DNA from: Candidatus Schekmanbacteria bacterium
GTDB taxonomy: Bacteria; Schekmanbacteria; GWA2-38-11; J061
DNA length: 11,559 nucleotides
NCBI GenBank assembly: GCA_003695725.1
Contig: RFHX01000097.1
Span: 1 to 11,559 of the forward strand
Direction: 5' to 3'
Below the pieces are notes generated by a model. It did no database searches, was not told the DNA's origin, and saw only the letters and a program-made list of their open reading frames with translations. How positions within the stretch are numbered: the first letter of the stretch is position 1; the number at the start of each line of letters is the position of its first letter. Both the position numbers and the translations under genes were made by a program. Of the stretch, positions 1 to 6,428 are shown piece after piece.

Positions 1-15
1 GAGGAGAATTTATTT

Positions 16-1497
16 ATGGGTAATGCAAAGAAAACAGGTCCTTATGATTCAATGAGAGAATATATAACTGCCCTTGAGGAAAGAGGGAAAGTCCTGAGAA
101 TAAAGGAAATCGACCAAGATAGATATGAAGGGACTGCCTTCGTCTATAGAATGATTGAAAAGATGGGGGCTGACCGTTGTCCCGCATTGATTTTTGAGAA
201 AGTAAAAATAAATGGGAAATGGATGGATGGTCCTGTTATTGCAAATCATTTTTGCGGATGGGAGACAGCAGCTCTTCTTTTTGGCGTTGAAGATGTAACA
301 GATGACAGCGGTGCTATGTATAGGGCTGTGATGAATAAATTGACAAGTTTCGTCGATGATAATGGGAAATGGAAGAAGATTAAACCTGTAGAATATAAGG
401 GAGAGAAAGCGCCCTGTAAGGAAGTGGTGTTGAAAGGGGATGATGTAGATATCTATAAATTTCCATGGTTTAAAAACAATCCCGGAGATGCAGCACAGTA
501 TATCAATACAGGCGCTGTATTTATGGAAGACCCTGAACTTGGAAGAAATGTTGGGACATACAGAGTACAGGTGAAGGGAAAAAACAAGGTTGGAATGAAT
601 ACAGAACCGGGGCAACATGGATGGCACTTTGTAATGAGGGCTGTGCGTAGAGGCAAAAAGTCGATTCCTGCGGCAATTGCATTGGGAGTTGACCCTGTCG
701 TTTATTCAATGGCGAGCACGAAGGTAGCCGATTTGGGGGAAGATGAGCTTGAATATGCAGGCGGCATAAAAGGTAAACCCGTTGAGTTGGTTAAATGTGA
801 AACAAGCGATATTATGGTGCCTGCTGAAGCTGAAATGATAATCGAAGGTGATGTTATCGCGGAAATGGAAGAAGAAGGTCCATATGGTGAAATGTATGGA
901 TATATGGGGAAGAAGCATGAGAATTACTATATGATTGTCAAAGCCATAACACACAAGAAGAATCCTTGGATATTCAATAATTTTACAGGTGTTACCTATA
1001 CAACTCATATGCTGCCTTGGCAGGTTGGCAATTATTTGAAACTTAAAAAGGTTCTTCCCTATATGGTTGATTTCTATTCTCCAATGGAAGCAATTGGCAT
1101 TTCAATTATGAGCATACAAAAAAGGTTTCCCGGTATGGGAATATCAGCCGGGCAAGTTGCTCTTGGATTGACAACTTCGAAGATTATGATTGTTGTGGAT
1201 GATGATGTTGATGTAACGAATATATCCGATGTCCTTCATGCAGTTGCTACAAGATGGCAGCCTTATCCGGCAAGTTTAATAATTCCACAGACATTTAATA
1301 TGGGAATTGACCCAAGCATTAAACAAAGAGGGATTTCTAGCAAGATTGTAATCGATGCAACGAAACAGCTTCCAATTGAAGGGGGACCTGCTGAATGGCC
1401 TCTTGTAAGCAAAGTTCAGCTTGAGAAAATGGCTCCAGAATCATTTAAACTTGTTGATGAAAAATGGGATGAATATTGGAAAGAATGGAAGAAATAG
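16..1497 (+). CDS. UbiD-family prenyl-FMN-dependent decarboxylase
   Basis: A 493-residue protein of the UbiD family, which reversibly (de)carboxylates aromatic or unsaturated acids in the cytoplasm using prenylated FMN made by a UbiX flavin prenyltransferase. Seen in the sequence: the cofactor-binding stretch with NVGTYR (R183, equivalent to the catalytic Arg), the NTEPGQHGWHFV segment at about 195-206, then IPAAIALGVDP, and the EGPYGE motif at 287-292, whose two glutamates match the catalytic Glu pair of Fdc1/UbiD (EGPFGE). Length is normal for the family. The start is supported by GAGGAG at 1-6, nine bases upstream. The substrate cannot be told: ubiquinone or menaquinone-pathway decarboxylation, or catabolism of an aromatic acid, are all possible. 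No UbiX is in the window. It is followed directly by the HemF-like gene. The family call is firm, the substrate is open. Confidence 0.93.
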   Translation: MGNAKKTGPYDSMREYITALEERGKVLRIKEIDQDRYEGTAFVYRMIEKMGADRCPALIFEKVKINGKWMDGPVIANHFCGWETAALLFGVEDVTDDSGAMYRAVMNKLTSFVDDNGKWKKIKPVEYKGEKAPCKEVVLKGDDVDIYKFPWFKNNPGDAAQYINTGAVFMEDPELGRNVGTYRVQVKGKNKVGMNTEPGQHGWHFVMRAVRRGKKSIPAAIALGVDPVVYSMASTKVADLGEDELEYAGGIKGKPVELVKCETSDIMVPAEAEMIIEGDVIAEMEEEGPYGEMYGYMGKKHENYYMIVKAITHKKNPWIFNNFTGVTYTTHMLPWQVGNYLKLKKVLPYMVDFYSPMEAIGISIMSIQKRFPGMGISAGQVALGLTTSKIMIVVDDDVDVTNISDVLHAVATRWQPYPASLIIPQTFNMGIDPSIKQRGISSKIVIDATKQLPIEGGPAEWPLVSKVQLEKMAPESFKLVDEKWDEYWKEWKK

Positions 1498-2477
1498 CAT
1501 TTAATGAAAGGGAATATGAAAAGATTTATGAATTAAAACTTTTTTTAAAAAGATTTCTTTCAATAAGTATAATATTCATTTCTTTATTTTTTTTAAAAAA
1601 CACAGATGCTTTGGAGAAGAAAGTAGATAAAGGCGAAGAAAGAATGTCGAAAGAGGCAATAGCAAAAGCAGATAAATTTATGGATTCTTTTAAAAGAAGA
1701 GCAATCGAAATGATTTCTGCTTTCAACGGCAATAAATGGGAAAAGAAGACCTTTGTCCACAAAACGCCGAAAGTAGAAGATAAGAATAATACTGAATCGT
1801 CATACTATCACGAAGTAAATGTTTCAAGAGGGAAAATTTTCGAGAAGGCAACCGTTTCAGAGATTGTCATAAAATATAAAAAACCTTCAAAGTTTATGGT
1901 TGAAAGAGGATTGGCTGATGAAGATGATTCTGTTGATATACGGGTAATCCAGGTTGAAATCTTTCCGGCATCTGCAAAAATTCCGATGGGACATCTAAAT
2001 GTTGAGCGCCTCAGTGCAAGTAAAAGCATTATCAATACGAATTTTGATGTATTCCCGGCTTCAACACCGAAAAAATATGTGGAAGAGATAAGAGGAAAGA
2101 TGTCTGCAGTTGTAAAAAAGTATGGGGAAGATCAAAAGGAATTAAGTAAAGGGCTTGCCGCACAATACAATATGGATGATTGGGAAAAACCTCTTGCTGC
2201 AAGGGCGGGCTTCCAATTGAAGATGCTTCCTTTGGCTGAAAATCTTGACTTGGCGAGAGAAGGCGCGGAAACATTGTTGAAAGCATATGGAGATATTGTT
2301 GAAGAACTAAAAGATGAAGAAGAAACGGATAAAGATAAAATGGTAATGAATGAAATGAGGCGGCATTGGATGGAGTATCTTTTCCTTAAAGATGGCGCTG
2401 TAAAAATGGCGCGCCAAAGAAATCATCCATTCGAAGCAATTCGGCTTATGGGTATGCCTCCTTCTGTGCATTATTGA
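1485..2477 (+). CDS. Divergent HemF-like protein (coproporphyrinogen III oxidase fold)
   Basis: Resembles aerobic coproporphyrinogen III oxidase (HemF) along its length. Matches to remembered E. coli HemF include GKIFEKATV (family GGVFEQAGV), IPMGHLNVE (VPTSHANVR, keeping that His), FDVFP (FDLTP), AYGDIVEE (AYLPIVER), RRHWMEY (RRGRYVEF) and the end IRLMGMPPSVHY (ILMSMPPLVRWEY). Differences: the glycine-rich GGGG and WWFGGG motifs are absent, FFDDL is replaced, and the conserved D-R-G-T near the C-terminus reads K-D-G-A, so the substrate-binding Asp-Arg pair is lost. Heme oxidase activity is therefore doubtful. The start is uncertain. The frame opens with TTG at 1476; the first ATG is at 1485, overlapping UbiD by 13 bases, and gives an N-terminus with a hydrophobic stretch (FLSISIIFISLFFL) like a signal or anchor. 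ATG 1644 would give 278 residues, closer to where E. coli HemF begins. The open 5' part favours the longer form. Confidence 0.72.
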   Translation: MEEIAFNEREYEKIYELKLFLKRFLSISIIFISLFFLKNTDALEKKVDKGEERMSKEAIAKADKFMDSFKRRAIEMISAFNGNKWEKKTFVHKTPKVEDKNNTESSYYHEVNVSRGKIFEKATVSEIVIKYKKPSKFMVERGLADEDDSVDIRVIQVEIFPASAKIPMGHLNVERLSASKSIINTNFDVFPASTPKKYVEEIRGKMSAVVKKYGEDQKELSKGLAAQYNMDDWEKPLAARAGFQLKMLPLAENLDLAREGAETLLKAYGDIVEELKDEEETDKDKMVMNEMRRHWMEYLFLKDGAVKMARQRNHPFEAIRLMGMPPSVHY

Positions 2478-2504
2478 TTTGCATAGTTGTTTTAACCTTT
2501 TTAT

Positions 2505-2510
2505 TATAAT
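2505..2510 (+). promoter_or_regulatory. Possible -10 box upstream of the cytochrome c peroxidase
   Basis: A perfect TATAAT lies 82 bases before the peroxidase start, in the 115-base gap after the HemF-like gene. No good TTGACA-like box lies 15-18 bases upstream, so this is a weak call; activation by a regulator (such as an Fnr-type protein) is possible but not shown. The rest of the gap holds nothing else I recognise. Confidence 0.3.
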
Positions 2511-2592
2511 ACTCATCTATTATATTTTTTGAAAAATTGAGCTCTTAGAACTTTGATGAAATAGTGAATGTAAATTAAAGGGAGGGGAAGAT

Positions 2593-3633
2593 ATGAAGAA
2601 ACTATTCATAATTGTCCTTATTTGTAGTTTCGTTTTATTTGCAGGTTTTTCATTTGCGCAGGATGAATTGATGGCACGGGCTAAGAATTTTTTCCGCCCA
2701 ATTCCGGAGAAGCCGCCTGTGTTGAAGGACAATGAAGCAACTCCTGAAAAGGTAGAATTGGGCAAAATCCTCTTTTTTGACCCTCGCCTTTCTGCAAGCG
2801 CACTGATAAGCTGTAATACCTGCCATAATCTTGGATTAGGCGGAAGTGATTATCAGGAAACTTCTACTGGCCATGGCTGGCATCGTGGTGAAAGAAATGC
2901 TCCAACAGTGCTCAATTCTGTATTCAATGTTGCTCAATTTTGGGATGGGAGAGCAAAGGACCTTGAAGAGCAGGCAAAAGGTCCGGTGCAGGCATCAGTG
3001 GAGATGAATAACAAGCCGGAAGATGTCATAAAAACCTTAAAAAGTATGCCTGAATATGTTGAAAAATTTAAAAAGGCATTTCCAAAAGATAAGGATCCTG
3101 TAACATTCGATAATATGGCAAAAGCCATCGAAGTTTTTGAAGCTACGCTGATTACTCCTGATTCAAAATTTGACAGATTTCTAAAAGGTGATGAAAAGGC
3201 GCTGTCAAAAAAGGAAAGAGAGGGTCTTGACCTCTATATGACAAAGGGATGTTCAGGATGTCATGGAGGATTGAATATGGGTGGCGAAGGATATTTCCCT
3301 TTTGGTCTGGTCAAGAAACCTCCAAAAGCCATTCTTGCAGGCGATACCGGACGATATAAAATTACAGGGAATCTCCCTGATAAATACTATTTTAAGGCAC
3401 CTTCTTTAAGAAATATTGCATTGACACCGCCATATTTTCATTCCGGCAGGGTATGGGATTTGAAGGAAGCTGTAAAGATTATGGGAGATGTGCAGTTTGG
3501 GATAAAGATCACAGATGATGAAGCTGACAAAATAGTAGCTTTTTTGAAAGCCACTACCGGGAAACAGCCGAAAATAGATTATCCGATTTTACCTGCGCCT
3601 ACGAATGCGACTCCTAAACCAAAACTCGATTAA
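2593..3633 (+). CDS. ccpA: Diheme cytochrome c peroxidase, periplasmic
   Basis: A 346-residue bacterial diheme cytochrome c peroxidase, which reduces H2O2 to water in the periplasm with electrons from a small cytochrome c or similar donor. It has a clear signal peptide (1-22, cleavage expected after FSFA). The two c-type heme sites are CNTCH (C74, C77, H78) and CSGCH (C220, C223, H224). H94 in GHGW sits 20 residues after the first heme Cys, like the displaceable distal His71 of the Pseudomonas enzyme. W117 in QFWDGR matches the inter-heme Trp94. M297 in KIMG fits the Met ligand of the high-potential heme. Phrases such as QAKGPVQASVEMNN, DNMAKAIE and PYFHSG are close to the family consensus. 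The start is set by GGAGGGG at 2581-2587. Nothing essential is missing, so it should be active. The gene symbol is by family; ccp or cpx are alternatives. Confidence 0.96.
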   Translation: MKKLFIIVLICSFVLFAGFSFAQDELMARAKNFFRPIPEKPPVLKDNEATPEKVELGKILFFDPRLSASALISCNTCHNLGLGGSDYQETSTGHGWHRGERNAPTVLNSVFNVAQFWDGRAKDLEEQAKGPVQASVEMNNKPEDVIKTLKSMPEYVEKFKKAFPKDKDPVTFDNMAKAIEVFEATLITPDSKFDRFLKGDEKALSKKEREGLDLYMTKGCSGCHGGLNMGGEGYFPFGLVKKPPKAILAGDTGRYKITGNLPDKYYFKAPSLRNIALTPPYFHSGRVWDLKEAVKIMGDVQFGIKITDDEADKIVAFLKATTGKQPKIDYPILPAPTNATPKPKLD

Positions 3634-3726
3634 TGGCACTGTGCTATAAAATTTGCTGTTGGAAGTTGTTGACGAAGGAAATAGATAGATTCGATAATAT
3701 GACAAAATGAGAGAAGAAGATTTTTT

Positions 3727-4563
3727 TTATTTCTCTTTAAGCTCCATTACCTTATCGAAATCTTTGATAGAGAGGTCGAATTCACCTATTTTTTGGTAAG
3801 CTGTGCCGCGATTGTAATAAGCCTGCTCGTAATACGGTTTTATCTTTATTGCCTTTGTATAATCGGAGATGGCTAAGCGATATTTGCCCTTTTTAAAGTA
3901 TAGATTTCCACGGTTTAGATATGCTTTGGCATTACCTGAATCCAATTCGATTGTCCTGCTGTAATTGGCTATGGCAAGATCGAAATTTCCTTTTTTTTCA
4001 TAGATTAACGCAAGGTTGAAGTATGCTGCCGGAAGTTTCGGATTGATTTCAACAGCTTTTTTGAGGTCAGATATGGCGCTGTTGTAACTTCCTTTTTTCA
4101 TATAAATGAAACCGCGGCTATAATACGCCTCTGCATCATTGGGGTTTATTTCAATCGTTTTAGAAAAATCATAAAGCGCTGAATCATAATCATTTAGCTG
4201 GAGATATAAAACGGCGCGATTATAGTATGCCTCAGCATACTTTGGATTGATTTTGATTGCTCTATTATAGTCTGACAGGGCAAGCCCCGAATCGCCTTTC
4301 ATAGCATATAAACTACCTCGGCTATAGAATGCTTCAGCAAGCGCCGGATACATTTCAATTGCCTTATTGAAACTTTTTAAAGCAAGCTCATATTTTCCAT
4401 CTTTGTAATATAGATTGCCCTCATTTAGTCGTGCCTGCGCCTCTTCTAATTTTGTTAGCTTTGCTTCTTCTTTTTGTACAATTTTTTCAGTCGTCAATGT
4501 GCATGCTGAAAAAAAGAAGAGCAAAATTATCAAGAATAAAAACTTTCTAACAGCTGACTTCAT
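3727..4563 (-). CDS. Seven-TPR lipoprotein
   Basis: A 278-residue protein with a lipoprotein signal (hydrophobic 8-19, then SAC with C21 as the lipidated cysteine) and, after a charged linker, seven back-to-back 34-residue TPR units at about 41-74, 75-108, 109-142, 143-176, 177-210, 211-244 and 245-278. Each has the pattern A-x-x-x-R/L-G/A-x-x-Y near the start and INP/LDS at the end. The array runs to the last residue, so there is no other domain. It would be a membrane-tethered protein-binding scaffold facing the periplasm; the partner is unknown. It lies 29 bases downstream of the phosphoglycerate mutase-like gene on the same strand, so it is probably cotranscribed. The upstream region has no strong Shine-Dalgarno (only TGAG). 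It converges on the peroxidase gene across a 93-base gap. Confidence 0.9.
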   Translation of the reverse strand: MKSAVRKFLFLIILLFFFSACTLTTEKIVQKEEAKLTKLEEAQARLNEGNLYYKDGKYELALKSFNKAIEMYPALAEAFYSRGSLYAMKGDSGLALSDYNRAIKINPKYAEAYYNRAVLYLQLNDYDSALYDFSKTIEINPNDAEAYYSRGFIYMKKGSYNSAISDLKKAVEINPKLPAAYFNLALIYEKKGNFDLAIANYSRTIELDSGNAKAYLNRGNLYFKKGKYRLAISDYTKAIKIKPYYEQAYYNRGTAYQKIGEFDLSIKDFDKVMELKEK

Positions 4564-4592
4564 AATTTACTCATAATCAAAAAGGATTTTCT

Positions 4593-6191
4593 TTAGACTT
4601 TTACTGCAATGCCTTCTCTATAAGCGAGCGTTCGATAGGTTTTTTCGATTCTATCCCAATTTTCTTCACGGTCAAGAGACCAGAATCTACCCATTACATC
4701 TACAACCCTGCCAATCCCAATCTCTTTTGTTTTTTCTTCGACCTGTCTTATATACCTTCTTCCACTTTCAGGCCTTTCGCCCCTTCTTCCCAAGAAAGAA
4801 TGGATAAAAACCTCTTTTACCCCTTTCTCTTTTGCCATTTCCATAAGTGCGAAAAGATGGTTAATCGAACCGTGGGAACTATAAAAGGAGACGATTCCAA
4901 GAAGATGGAGCGGCTTGTTATTTTTGATGGATTCTTCCATTGCTTTGATAAAAGCAGGATTTTCAAAGAAGGATTTGTCTTCAAGAGCTTTGTCTATTCT
5001 CAGGCGGTCTGAATAGATGCGTCGTCCTGCGCCTATGTGCAGATGTCCGACTTCTGAATTACCAACAGTGCCTGCAGGCATCCCTACGGCTTCTCCTGAA
5101 GATACCAATGATGTGAAAGGGTAATTCTTCATATAATAATCCATATTGGGTGTATTGCTTTGAGCAATCAAATTGCCTTCTCTTTTTTCACTGTATCCCC
5201 ATCCATCGACTATAAGAAGAAAAACATTTCTTTTGATATTATGAAGGTTTCCTGACTTAATGATAGAATAGCCCGTCATTGTTTTCGGTTTTTCGATGCC
5301 CATAAGATTGAAAACTGTTGGTGCAACATCGCTCAACTCTCCATCGTCTCTAAGCTCAATCTTATCTAAATCCCTTTCTTCTTTGCAGGGGACTATTATG
5401 AAAGGGACAGGGCTGTTGGTGTGTCCTGTATCAATAGTGCCTTCAGGATAGAGCCACTTTTCCACTGTACCATGGTCTGCTGTAATGATTGTCGTATATC
5501 CGCTGACTGTAGCGCATTTGACAACTTCGCCTATTGCCTTGTCAACTGCTTCCACAGCTTTCTTCACAGCCGATTCATTTTCAATATGTCCCACTACATC
5601 AACATTTGCGAAATTAGCAATTACAAAATTGTTGTTTTTCCCTTTAAGACAATTATTGACTGTTTCAACTACTTTGTCGATGCACATTTCCGGATAGTCG
5701 TCATAGTTTGATATGTCTTTTAGGGAAGGGATGAAAATTCTTTCTTCTCCTTTGAAGGGTTCATTCCTTTTCCCATTTAGAAAATAACTAAGATGCACAG
5801 CCTTTTCAGTTTCAACAATCTTTGCCTGTTTAAACCCATTCTTACTTATTACTTCACATAAAGTATCTTCAATTTCTTCTTCAGGAGGAAAAGCAACATC
5901 AACATCGAGCTCTTTATTGTATTCGACCATTGTTACAAATTTTGCTGTTCGATTGTCCTTGCGAGGGAATTCTTTAAAATCCTTTTCTATAAAACTTCTT
6001 GTAAGTTCGATTTCTCTTTCACCTCGTATGTCATAAAAAATGACATAGTCACCATCTTCGATTGCCCCGGGCCTTGTGCCGTTTACTTCAAGGACTATGG
6101 GCTCCATTGTTTCATCTTCCTCACCTCTTTCATAGGCGGCTTTTACTCCTTCACTCATTGGGAAGTCTTTAAAAAGTTTATTGCTTTGCAT
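4593..6191 (-). CDS. Circularly permuted cofactor-independent phosphoglycerate mutase (iPGM-like)
   Basis: Homologous to iPGM/GpmI (glycolysis; 3-phosphoglycerate to 2-phosphoglycerate; alkaline phosphatase superfamily, two metals) but with the halves swapped. Residues about 1-312 match the normal C-terminal part: AAYERGEEDE, R56 and R59 (canonical R261/R264), TEK with K130 (K336), FANVDVVGH with D198 and H202 (D403/H407), TADHG with D239 and H240 (D444/H445), TGHTNSPVP with H257 (H462), and the usual C-terminal APTVFNLMGIEKP and MTGYSII. Residues about 319-532 match the normal N-terminal part: VDGWG with D329 (D12), GNSEVGHLHIGAGR with nucleophile S379 (S62), H440 (H123), GRFWSLDR with R502 and R508 (R185/R191), and WDRIEKTYR at the end. 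Canonical numbers are for B. stearothermophilus iPGM, from memory. All metal ligands and the serine are kept; the DGRD loop reads GRRG, losing D154. The 532 residues compare with about 510 in the family. AAAGGAG precedes the ATG by 10 bases. Activity is likely; exact specificity is uncertain. Confidence 0.9.
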   Translation of the reverse strand: MQSNKLFKDFPMSEGVKAAYERGEEDETMEPIVLEVNGTRPGAIEDGDYVIFYDIRGEREIELTRSFIEKDFKEFPRKDNRTAKFVTMVEYNKELDVDVAFPPEEEIEDTLCEVISKNGFKQAKIVETEKAVHLSYFLNGKRNEPFKGEERIFIPSLKDISNYDDYPEMCIDKVVETVNNCLKGKNNNFVIANFANVDVVGHIENESAVKKAVEAVDKAIGEVVKCATVSGYTTIITADHGTVEKWLYPEGTIDTGHTNSPVPFIIVPCKEERDLDKIELRDDGELSDVAPTVFNLMGIEKPKTMTGYSIIKSGNLHNIKRNVFLLIVDGWGYSEKREGNLIAQSNTPNMDYYMKNYPFTSLVSSGEAVGMPAGTVGNSEVGHLHIGAGRRIYSDRLRIDKALEDKSFFENPAFIKAMEESIKNNKPLHLLGIVSFYSSHGSINHLFALMEMAKEKGVKEVFIHSFLGRRGERPESGRRYIRQVEEKTKEIGIGRVVDVMGRFWSLDREENWDRIEKTYRTLAYREGIAVKV

Positions 6192-6238
6192 CGATTTTTA
6201 TCTCCTTTACTAACTTTGTAAACGAATTTAGCCTGCTG

Positions 6239-6267
6239 ATATTACTTCTTTAAAAGCTGTTTGTCAA
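6239..6267 (-). promoter_or_regulatory. sigma70-type promoter of the permuted phosphoglycerate mutase gene
   Basis: Read on the - strand: TTGACA (6267-6262), a 17-base spacer, then TAATAT (6244-6239). The -35 is perfect and the -10 differs from TATAAT at two positions. Transcription would start near 6232, leaving a leader of about 40 bases that contains the AAAGGAG ribosome binding site. Confidence 0.72.
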
Positions 6268-6346
6268 AGATTACAGAAATTAGCGAGAAAGAGTATGAAA
6301 GATGATTTTGAATTCTTTTGTCTTTTTTTGATAAAGATATCAGATA

Positions 6347-6365
6347 CTTTTTGTTTGACAAAAAG
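6347..6365. repeat. Short perfect inverted repeat around the aspS -35 box
   Basis: CTTTTTG and CAAAAAG, seven bases each, flank the loop TTTGA. The -35 hexamer TTGACA (6355-6360) lies across the loop and right arm. It could be an operator half-site pair. It is not a terminator for either gene, because both neighbours are transcribed away from it. Confidence 0.4.
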
Positions 6366-6382
6366 CCCTTTGAGACTGTAAT
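6355..6382 (+). promoter_or_regulatory. sigma70-type promoter of aspS
   Basis: TTGACA at 6355-6360, a 16-base spacer, then TGTAAT at 6377-6382. The start of transcription would be near 6389-6390, about 40 bases before the aspS ATG. It points away from the promoter of the permuted mutase, and the -35 boxes are about 87 bases apart. Confidence 0.7.
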
Positions 6383-6428
6383 CTTTCCATTCTAAAATCT
6401 TTAAATTCATATGTGAGAGTGAGTAAAA

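Larger units (their letters stand above)
6266..6386. repeat. Widely spaced 11-base inverted repeat in the divergent promoter region
   Basis: AAAGATTACAG at 6266-6276 is the exact reverse complement of CTGTAATCTTT at 6376-6386. The left copy abuts the -35 box of the leftward promoter; the right copy contains the -10 box (TGTAAT) of the rightward promoter. This is the arrangement expected of a shared operator, though the biological role is inferred. The region between the arms (6277-6375) contains no gene. Confidence 0.5.

Noticed and set aside
49-627. Long - strand open frame inside the ubiD gene, and similar antisense frames elsewhere (for example 6756-7091, 9243-9631, 10283-10582)
   Set aside because: They lie wholly opposite well-supported genes, show no recognisable domain, and have the Cys, Phe, Ile and Ser-rich make-up of antisense translation.
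1476-1484. TTG at 1476 as the start of the HemF-like gene
   Set aside because: An ATG lies three codons downstream in the same frame and no ribosome binding site favours the TTG; the difference is only three residues.
3636-3644. GCACTGTGC palindrome just after the peroxidase stop codon as a terminator
   Set aside because: The arms are four bases with a one-base loop and there is no T-run directly after it; it cannot form a useful stem.
3710-3736. T-rich stretch between the peroxidase and the TPR gene as a bidirectional terminator
   Set aside because: Only a six-base AGAGAA/TTCTCT match around a 15-base loop that itself holds the T-run; the stem is too weak and the layout is wrong for an intrinsic terminator.
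5421-5711. + strand open frame opposite the permuted mutase gene
   Set aside because: It is a shadow of the conserved metal-site region on the other strand and has no protein-like features.
4593-6191. The reversed order of the iPGM halves as two partial genes or a frameshifted tandem duplicate
   Set aside because: Both halves are in one frame with no stop or shift, each part of iPGM is present once, no second copy or remnant is nearby, and promoter, ribosome binding site and stop are in the right places. An assembly fault cannot be fully excluded without reads.
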